Source of the DNA: Natrialbaceae archaeon Tc-Br11_E2g1
GTDB taxonomy: Archaea > Halobacteriota > Halobacteria > Halobacteriales > Natrialbaceae
NCBI GenBank assembly: GCA_001564255.1
Contig: LKNC01000069.1
Location: forward strand, 1-11,470
Reading direction: 5' to 3'
DNA: 11,470 bases
Position numbers and translations under genes: made by a program. How positions within the stretch are numbered: position 1 is the stretch's first letter; every line of letters begins with the position of its first letter. This document shows positions 6,648 to 11,470 of this stretch, piece after piece. The notes under the pieces were generated by a model, which had not been told where the DNA came from, searched no databases, and was given only the letters and a program-made list of their open reading frames with translations.

Positions 6648-7495
6648 ATTTCGATCGCTTCGTGCTCTAGGGCGATGAACAGTCCGGCGGCGGTGAGGTC
6701 TGCCGTCGTTCCCGGGTTGATCCCGCGGGAAACGAGGTCGTCGGCGAAGGTCTCGACACCCTCCCGGTCACGCGAGAGGGCGTCGGCCTCGAGCAACGCG
6801 GCGGCCCGATCGGTCACCGAACGGGCCACGTCCTCGCCGTGTTTTTTCGCGACGAGGGTGTCCGGCCGCTCGGCGAGCGCGGAGAGGTACGTTTCCGCCG
6901 CCCGATCGGTGATCGGCCCGTCGGCCGTCGCGAGTCGCTGTGCGGCAGCAAACGATCGCTCGAACCCCGTCACCCACTCGCGGGCGACGTCGTCCCCCGC
7001 CGCCCCCAGCTCCATCACCTCGAGTAAGGTCAGTCCCCGATCCTCGAGGTGGGGAACCGCCGCTGTCCCACGGCGGACGTCCAGTGGCTCGGCATCCGGA
7101 GGTGGATCGGAGACGAAGACGTCGACGTGCTCGAACGCCCGGTAAAACGCCGCGGCGTCGGCGACCGTCGTCCCCTCAACGACAGCCTCCGCGACCGGCT
7201 GTGAGAGCTCCTCGCTTGCGGCCCGGACGAGCGGGACGAGGAGTACCAACGCACCAAACTGGGTGTTCCCTCCCCCCTGGTCTCCCATTCCGGCGACGGC
7301 GCGTTCGAACGCCGAGCCGACCGCCGACCCGTTTTCTGCCATCTCGAGGCCGCGTCGCGTGCCGACCGTCCCCGCGAGGAAGTGTTCGAAGCGCAGGTCC
7401 CCGAGGTCGCGATGGCGATCGACGTTGCCCGGTTTCGGCGTGCCCGCGACCTCGAGTAACAACGCTAGTTGCGCGTTCCCGGCTGGCGTTCGCAT
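6644..7495 (-). CDS. CitG/MdcB family protein (triphosphoribosyl-dephospho-CoA synthase-like)
   Basis: Characterised members use ATP and 3'-dephospho-CoA, displacing adenine to form an alpha-ribosyl linkage in the prosthetic-group precursor of citrate lyase or malonate decarboxylase. Family motifs are intact in this 283-residue protein: EVAGTPKPGNVDR (15-27), GGGNTQFGALVLLVPL (74-89), VAKKHGEDVAR (215-225) and NPGTTADLTAAGLF (260-273). No citrate lyase or malonate decarboxylase subunits are present, so the true substrate is probably something else. The open frame could begin at a GTG at 7543, but the ATG at 7495 starts directly before the conserved core (MRTPAGNAQLALLLEVAG) and lies 44 nt after the TIM-barrel gene stop. 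The gene overlaps DUF447 by an ATGA. A role in a ribosylated cofactor is inferred, not shown. Confidence 0.82.
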   Translation of the reverse strand: MRTPAGNAQLALLLEVAGTPKPGNVDRHRDLGDLRFEHFLAGTVGTRRGLEMAENGSAVGSAFERAVAGMGDQGGGNTQFGALVLLVPLVRAASEELSQPVAEAVVEGTTVADAAAFYRAFEHVDVFVSDPPPDAEPLDVRRGTAAVPHLEDRGLTLLEVMELGAAGDDVAREWVTGFERSFAAAQRLATADGPITDRAAETYLSALAERPDTLVAKKHGEDVARSVTDRAAALLEADALSRDREGVETFADDLVSRGINPGTTADLTAAGLFIALEHEAIEI

Positions 7496-7520
7496 GTATC
7501 GGATCTGGGATGGGCGATCG

Positions 7521-7526
7521 CTTAGG
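7521..7526 (-). promoter_or_regulatory. Weak TATA-like element before the CitG-like gene
   Basis: The minus strand reads CCTAAG, centred about 28 nt before the ATG at 7495, inside the end of the gap after the TIM-barrel gene. It is a poor match. It may provide a secondary promoter within the cofactor cluster, or be nothing. Confidence 0.25.
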
Positions 7527-7539
7527 CCTGGCGCTCGCT

Positions 7540-8283
7540 TCACTCGACCTCGAGGCCAAAGGCCCGATCCACAGCGGCCCGCACCCGCTCTAAGACGGCG
7601 GGTTCGGTACTCGGCCGGCCGACGCTGACGGCGTCAGCGCCGTACTCGAGGTACTCCCGGACCGTCCGCTCACCCCTGACCCCGTTGTTTGCGATCACGA
7701 ACAGCCCCGAGGCGTCGGCGACGTCGGCGATCACCGCCTCGGAGTCCATCGCGTCGACGTGGATCATCGACGCGCCGGCGGCCTCGAGGTCCCGCGCCAG
7801 CTCCGGGAGGTCGACGCCCGGCACCGCCGCGCGCACTTTCACGCTCACGGTCGCCCCCGTCTCGGCGGCGGCCTCGACGTACCGGCAGAGCCGGGGGGCG
7901 TCCCGAAGCAGCGTCTCCCCACAGCCGACCGCACACAGCTCCTCCTGGCGACAGTGGGCGTTGACCTCGAGGACGGCTCCGTGGTCGTGACAGATCTCGG
8001 CGGCCTCGCCGATCGGCCCGGGATTCCGCGCCCGGACGTTGACGCCGGGCTGGATGGGTACGTCCTCGAGGGCAGTGAGCTCCCGGTGGATAAAGGCGAG
8101 GGGATCGGGTGGGAGAAACTCCTCGCGGTCGCGGTCGACCAGTTGGCGGGCGGCTTCGCGGGCGGGCTCGTCGAGGGCGATCCCGCCGAGGAACGCCGCG
8201 CCGGCGTACTCGCTTCCCGCACGGGCCCAGTCGGCGTCCGAGCGACCGCTGAGACTCGCGAGCGCGAGCGGTGGGGAAAACAT
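7540..8283 (-). CDS. Dihydrouridine-synthase-like TIM-barrel flavoprotein without tRNA-binding domain
   Basis: At 247 residues this is an archaeal NifR3/Dus-related (alpha/beta)8 barrel. VEVNAHCRQEELC-type sequence around 106-117, then GCGETLLRD (120-128), aligns with the Dus pattern N-x-GC-P...G-x-G-x-x-LL, placing Cys111 at the catalytic cysteine. VSVKVRAAV (147-155) matches the FMN-contacting Lys strand, and IANNGVR (197-203) and GADAVSVGRPS (215-225) match the two FMN phosphate-binding loops. True tRNA-dihydrouridine synthases have about 310-350 residues with a helical C-terminal RNA-binding domain, which is absent here, so a small-molecule substrate is plausible. The ATG shares one base with the cofD stop (TAATG), indicating tight coupling. 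Flavin binding is likely; the reaction is unknown. Confidence 0.78.
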   Translation of the reverse strand: MFSPPLALASLSGRSDADWARAGSEYAGAAFLGGIALDEPAREAARQLVDRDREEFLPPDPLAFIHRELTALEDVPIQPGVNVRARNPGPIGEAAEICHDHGAVLEVNAHCRQEELCAVGCGETLLRDAPRLCRYVEAAAETGATVSVKVRAAVPGVDLPELARDLEAAGASMIHVDAMDSEAVIADVADASGLFVIANNGVRGERTVREYLEYGADAVSVGRPSTEPAVLERVRAAVDRAFGLEVE

Positions 8284-9272
8284 TAGACGAGGTCGATCGC
8301 TTCCTCGACGGCCCGGACGACGCGCGTGGCGTCCGTGCGGTCGTCTATCCCGATGTCGGTTCGAACCGTCGGCCGATCGAGTTCGGTGTCGTCGGCCTCG
8401 TCGATGACGAACGCGTCGGCGAACGGATAGGCTGTCTCGAGGCCGGCCGTACGCGGGTCCGCGCCGACGGCGTCCATCAGGTCGACGATCGGGCCCGAGA
8501 ACGGCTCGTCGTCGAGAAACGGCGAGACTGCAACGACGGTCGTCTGCGCGAGGGCGTCGCCGAAGCCGGGCAAAGAGAGCATCGGCCCGATGCTCGTGAC
8601 CGGGTTCGAGGGGCCGATGACGACGGTATCGGAGAGGGCCTCGAGGACGCCGGGTGCGGGTTCGGCGATCGATGAGCCCCGGAACTCGACGGTCTCGACC
8701 CCGGGGTCACCGCGGTGGCCGACCCAGTACTCCTGAAAGTGCATCATCCCGTCGTCGGTGTGGATCAGGCTGGCGACGGGATCGTCGCTCATCGGCAGGA
8801 GGTCGATCTCGAGGCCAAAGCCGTCCGCGAGGGTTTCGGTGACCTCGCTCAACGTCCGCCCCTGGTCGAGTAGACTGGTTCGGGTGAGGTGAACCGCACG
8901 GTCTTGGTCGCCGATCGTCATGAACTCCGCGACGCCGGAGAACCGCCGCCAGCGCGATATCTCACGGCCCTCGGTCTGGCGACGCTCCGCCAGGTACTGT
9001 GGGTCCTCCGACAGTCCGGCGGCCTCGGCCAGATCCATCAGCGCGTCGTGGGTCCGATGGGAGTCGCCGTCGATCCCCCACCACGTCTCCCTGTCGAGGA
9101 TACCCCCACCCTGAAAGAGGAGTGTGTCGACGTCCGGCGAGACGAACAGCCCCCCGATTTCTATGTCGTCCCCGGTGTTTACGACGACGGTGACCTCCTC
9201 GGGCGAGAAGGCCACGCCGGCTCCATCGAGTAGCTTCGGCGTTCCCGTGCCCCCGGAGAGGAACGTGACCAT
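8283..9272 (-). CDS. cofD: 2-phospho-L-lactate transferase, coenzyme F420 biosynthesis
   Basis: CofD transfers the phospholactate (or related) moiety from its GDP-activated form to the deazaflavin Fo, producing F420-0, in the cytoplasm. The 329-residue length is slightly above the usual 300-330. Hallmarks are the N-terminal [17 protein letters not shown], which forms the nucleotide-binding loop; [10 protein letters not shown] (32-41), which contacts Fo; MSDDPV (161-166); FQEYWVG (179-185); and [11 protein letters not shown] (222-232). The frame could begin at a GTG at 9287, but the ATG at 9272 gives the canonical start and sits about 26 nt from a TATA-like box. It heads a compact leftward cluster and shares a base with the next gene. 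F420 is known in haloarchaea. Confidence 0.93.
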   Translation of the reverse strand: MVTFLSGGTGTPKLLDGAGVAFSPEEVTVVVNTGDDIEIGGLFVSPDVDTLLFQGGGILDRETWWGIDGDSHRTHDALMDLAEAAGLSEDPQYLAERRQTEGREISRWRRFSGVAEFMTIGDQDRAVHLTRTSLLDQGRTLSEVTETLADGFGLEIDLLPMSDDPVASLIHTDDGMMHFQEYWVGHRGDPGVETVEFRGSSIAEPAPGVLEALSDTVVIGPSNPVTSIGPMLSLPGFGDALAQTTVVAVSPFLDDEPFSGPIVDLMDAVGADPRTAGLETAYPFADAFVIDEADDTELDRPTVRTDIGIDDRTDATRVVRAVEEAIDLV

Positions 9273-9293
9273 GATCGTTCGTCTCACCCGATC

Positions 9294-9301
9294 TACTTAA
9301 T
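9294..9301 (-). promoter_or_regulatory. cofD: TATA-like box for cofD and the cofactor cluster
   Basis: The minus strand reads ATTAAGTA, centred about 26 nt before the cofD ATG. This predicts a leaderless message that probably continues through the TIM-barrel, CitG-like and DUF447 genes. Confidence 0.65.
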
Positions 9302-9327
9302 CCCTTGCGGCCCGCCCGCGAACGTTC

Positions 9328-9342
9328 CGGGGTTCGGCCCCG
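9328..9342 (-). terminator. Small GC hairpin after the GCS2-like gene
   Basis: CGGGG and CCCCG pair around a TTCGG loop in the 72-nt gap after the GCS2-like stop. There is no T-run after it in the direction of transcription, so terminator function is weakly supported. It precedes the cofD promoter. Confidence 0.25.
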
Positions 9343-9359
9343 AAACGGGTTGTGTCGGC

Positions 9360-10928
9360 TCACTCGGCCTCGAGTTCGCCGTCGCCGATCCAGTCGGCGA
9401 AACTCCCCTCGAGGATCGTCTCACGCTGGCGGTCGACGTATCGGCGTTGCATCTCCGTGATCGCCCCCTCGAGGTCGGCACCGTCCTCCAAGGCGTCGGA
9501 GACGGCGTGGCGTTTCCAGCCCGCAGGGGTGATCCCCTGGCGGACGCGCCGCCGGAGCGGATAGAGATAGGTCGCGGCCTCTTCGTCGGTGAGCCCGCGG
9601 CCGGTCAGTCCGTCCTCGGCGTGGGCGAGTAGGTCCTCGTAGATTCGTTTGCTGTCTCCCGTCTCCAGACCGTCGTTCGTGATCCAGGTCAGGTCGGCGG
9701 AGAGCCCATCGCGCATCGCGGCGTAGAAGTTCTCCCGGGCACGGCTCCACTCGAGTTCGACGACGGGGTGCTCGAGACGGGTCAGACTCTCCAGGAGGCC
9801 GGCGAAGACGGCCTGGAAGGCGATCGAGTCCCGGACGGTCGGCTGGGCGGGCAGGGGCCGGAACTCGATGCGGGCGTTGGCCGCCGACCGGGACTCGCCG
9901 CCGAAGACGGGGCGGACCCACCGCCAGTAGGTGCCGTGTTTGCGCCGGAAGTGGGCAAACCGGTCGTCGAAGCGGTCGCCTTCGCCCACTGGCATCGGGA
10001 CGAGGGTGTCGTCGGTCGCGATCCGGACGATCGCGTCCTCGACGGTCGAGAGGTCCCGGGGGAACCGGACCTTCCCGAGGTCGCCGGTGGGATCGTTGAG
10101 CACCGTCTCGAAGACGCTGATCCGGTGTTCCATCCAGGCGTCGGTTAGGACGTCCTCGGCGGTCGCGTCCTCGTCGTAGCAGTCGGGTGGGAAAAACGGC
10201 GAGTTGACCCCGAGTGCGAGTAAGGGCCCGGCTACTCGGACGGCGTAGTTGAAGTACGTAGGCAGGTCCGCGGCGTGGGGCACCTGATAGTGGGGTTGGA
10301 TCGAGGTGATCAGACTTTCCGGCATCACCGTGTCCGCTGGCAGGGTGACGTTCGGTGTCTCGATGCGCATTCCCGCCTGGTCGGCCCGGTCGGTGTTCGC
10401 CATCGCGTGATAGCGTGCCGCGGCGCTCATGTTCGTCGCGATGCGAACGCCCCGCTCTCGACCGTCGATCGAGATCGAACGCTCGACGCTGTCGGTGAGG
10501 TAATCGCGGGCCTGTTCGCCCTCCGGCGGGATCGTCCACAACCCGTCGCTGACCAGCCGCATTCGGTCCGCGCTCGTGACCTCCAGGGCCGTCCTGAGAC
10601 GGGACTTCACCTCCGACTCCTGGGCGCGCAAGCCGTGGGCGTTAAGCGGCTGTGGGCTCGTGGTCATCTCGGCGTTGTGCAAGCCGAGTTCCTTCTCGAA
10701 GCCGATCAACTCGAGCAGTCGACGCGGCACTCGCCGCAGGCTGGCCCCGTCGTCCTGGATCGCGTAGAACTCGTACTCGAGGCCGACGATCGCTTGCGGG
10801 TTGTCGAAGCTCCCCGCTTTGATCTCCTGGACGATGACGTCGATATCCTCCTCGACGTGTTCTTCGAACGCGTCGGCGTCGACGGCGAGGACGTCCTCGA
10901 GTCTGGCCGTCAACTCCTCGTTTGCCAT
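9360..10928 (-). CDS. GCS2-like carboxylate-amine ligase family protein (long form)
   Basis: This 522-residue protein shows scattered signatures of the glutamate-cysteine ligase family 2 (glutamine-synthetase fold). GLEYEF (49-54) corresponds to the metal-binding G-x-E-x-E strand, and HNAEM (84-88) to the following acidic strand. SIQPHYQV (209-216) sits where the family has a HxH-type strand. NSPFF (242-246) matches the conserved (A/G)-N-SPF-W turn, and ARIEFRPLPAQPT (352-364) the EfR-x-x-D-x-QPT substrate loop. Typical YbdK/GshA-type members have 360-380 residues; here about 45 extra residues precede the core and about 150 follow, mostly helical and charged. A gamma-glutamyl or other amide-forming ATP ligase is likely, but the substrate is unknown. 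It is expressed leftward from a promoter region shared divergently with hemE and stops 88 nt before the cofD start. Confidence 0.72.
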   Translation of the reverse strand: MANEELTARLEDVLAVDADAFEEHVEEDIDVIVQEIKAGSFDNPQAIVGLEYEFYAIQDDGASLRRVPRRLLELIGFEKELGLHNAEMTTSPQPLNAHGLRAQESEVKSRLRTALEVTSADRMRLVSDGLWTIPPEGEQARDYLTDSVERSISIDGRERGVRIATNMSAAARYHAMANTDRADQAGMRIETPNVTLPADTVMPESLITSIQPHYQVPHAADLPTYFNYAVRVAGPLLALGVNSPFFPPDCYDEDATAEDVLTDAWMEHRISVFETVLNDPTGDLGKVRFPRDLSTVEDAIVRIATDDTLVPMPVGEGDRFDDRFAHFRRKHGTYWRWVRPVFGGESRSAANARIEFRPLPAQPTVRDSIAFQAVFAGLLESLTRLEHPVVELEWSRARENFYAAMRDGLSADLTWITNDGLETGDSKRIYEDLLAHAEDGLTGRGLTDEEAATYLYPLRRRVRQGITPAGWKRHAVSDALEDGADLEGAITEMQRRYVDRQRETILEGSFADWIGDGELEAE

Positions 10929-10950
10929 AGCGGTTGTGTGTCATGAACGA

Positions 10951-10958
10951 ACTTGAAT
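10951..10958 (-). promoter_or_regulatory. TATA-like element for the GCS2-like gene
   Basis: The minus strand reads ATTCAAGT, centred about 26 nt before the ATG at 10928, consistent with the leaderless pattern of the neighbours. The match to TTTATA is moderate. Confidence 0.45.
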
Positions 10959-11057
10959 CTCCCCTCTGTGAGACGCGGTCGAGTGGTCAGTGACGTTTCG
11001 CCGGCAGTATCAGCACGTATCGGTCCTTCCACGGGCGGAGGTAGTTCTGTTCGACAG

Positions 11058-11063
11058 TATTAT
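11058..11063 (+). promoter_or_regulatory. hemE: TATA box for hemE
   Basis: TATTAT is centred about 29 nt upstream of the hemE ATG, on the right side of the 161-bp divergent gap. The region between it and the opposite TATA-like element (about 100 bp) shows no operator I can recognise. Confidence 0.6.
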
Positions 11064-11089
11064 CCCGCCCCGGCCCGCCGAACTGACGT

Positions 11090-11470
11090 ATGAGAGACCT
11101 CTTCGTCCGTGCTGCACGGGGCGAACGCACGGAACGCCCCCCGGTGTGGTTGATGCGCCAGGCCGGCCGCTACATTCCCGAGTACCGGGAGATCCGTTCT
11201 GAGTACTCCTTTTACGAGGCGATCTCCACCCCCGAGGTGGCCGAACGCGTCACCATGCTCCCCTGGGAACTGTTCGAACCCGACGGGATCGTGATGTACT
11301 CGGACATCCTGACGGCGCTCGAGCCGCTTGGCTTTTCCTATCATATCGAGTCGGGCGTCGGGCCCGTAATCGAGAACCCCGTTTCCGGCCCCGAGGACGT
11401 CCACCGCGACCGCCAGCCCGTCGAGGAAACGTTGTCCTACGTCGGGGAGTTACTCGAGCGTCTGCAAGAA
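11090..11470 (+). CDS. hemE: Uroporphyrinogen decarboxylase, N-terminal part (runs off the window)
   Basis: HemE removes the four acetate carboxyls of uroporphyrinogen III to give coproporphyrinogen III, a step of heme synthesis in the cytoplasm. The 127 visible residues include the invariant signature RPPVWLMRQAGRYIPEYR (16-33), whose Arg residues bind the porphyrinogen carboxylates. They also include YSDILTALEPLG, matching the family's FSDIL...G segment with its catalytic Asp, preceded by LFEPDGIVM. Family members have about 340 residues, so nearly two thirds lies beyond the window edge. No stop occurs before the end. The ATG at 11090 follows a TATTAT box at leaderless spacing and places the signature at the normal distance from the N-terminus. 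Confidence 0.93.
   Translation, partial: MRDLFVRAARGERTERPPVWLMRQAGRYIPEYREIRSEYSFYEAISTPEVAERVTMLPWELFEPDGIVMYSDILTALEPLGFSYHIESGVGPVIENPVSGPEDVHRDRQPVEETLSYVGELLERLQE

Noticed and set aside
8283..9287. Longer GTG-started versions of cofD (9287) and, similarly, of the CitG-like gene (7543) and the membrane protein (6011)
   Set aside because: For cofD and the membrane protein, the TATA box would then lie too close to the start, and for cofD and the CitG-like gene the extra residues precede the conserved N-terminal core.
9421..10539. A 372-codon open frame on the minus strand inside the GCS2-like gene
   Set aside because: It is extremely rich in Arg and Pro with no recognisable motif, typical of an alternative frame of a GC-rich haloarchaeal gene. 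The acidic frame with GCS2 signatures is the real one.
1..11470. Mobile elements, CRISPR arrays, tRNA or rRNA genes
   Set aside because: No transposase or integrase signature, terminal inverted repeats, regularly spaced repeats or tRNA-like cloverleaf was found on either strand by reading.

Overview
The window is chromosomal DNA from a haloarchaeon (class Halobacteria). It is GC-rich, and its soluble proteins are rich in Asp and Glu. It carries archaeal informational genes (ribosomal protein S17e, elongation factor 1-beta), a coenzyme F420 gene (cofD), and archaeal TATA-type promoters. Most of the TATA boxes are centred about 26-29 nt upstream of a start codon, the arrangement expected for leaderless transcripts. 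I see no tRNA, rRNA, CRISPR array, insertion sequence or integrase.

Layout. Positions 1-4423 run rightward. They hold the end of a lumazine synthase gene (ribH), coupled to an aspartate-type aminotransferase; a two-hairpin spacer with a likely terminator; an orphan TctA-type membrane permease; a thioredoxin-reductase-like flavoprotein; and a two-gene unit of a 59-residue four-CxxC zinc-ribbon protein and aEF1B. A convergent spacer of about 375 bp (4424-4798) follows. It contains a good terminator for aEF1B and further unexplained inverted repeats.

Positions 4799-10928 run leftward. In transcription order, right to left, they hold a long GCS2-like (glutamate-cysteine ligase fold) protein, cofD, a short dihydrouridine-synthase-like TIM barrel, a CitG/MdcB-family protein, a DUF447 flavin-barrel protein, a multi-pass membrane protein of unknown function, and rps17e. 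At the right edge hemE (uroporphyrinogen decarboxylase) starts rightward from a divergent promoter region and runs off the window.

How the genes fit together. The most interesting block is cofD, TIM barrel, CitG-like and DUF447. All four are on one strand with overlapping or near-touching boundaries. Only cofD has a settled role (F420 side-chain assembly). The other three belong to families with cofactor or flavin chemistry, but their function in haloarchaea is unclear. The arrangement suggests an uncharacterised cofactor pathway tied to F420 or a pterin. The rest is ordinary core metabolism and translation. Several start codons were moved to the ATG that the TATA box predicts.
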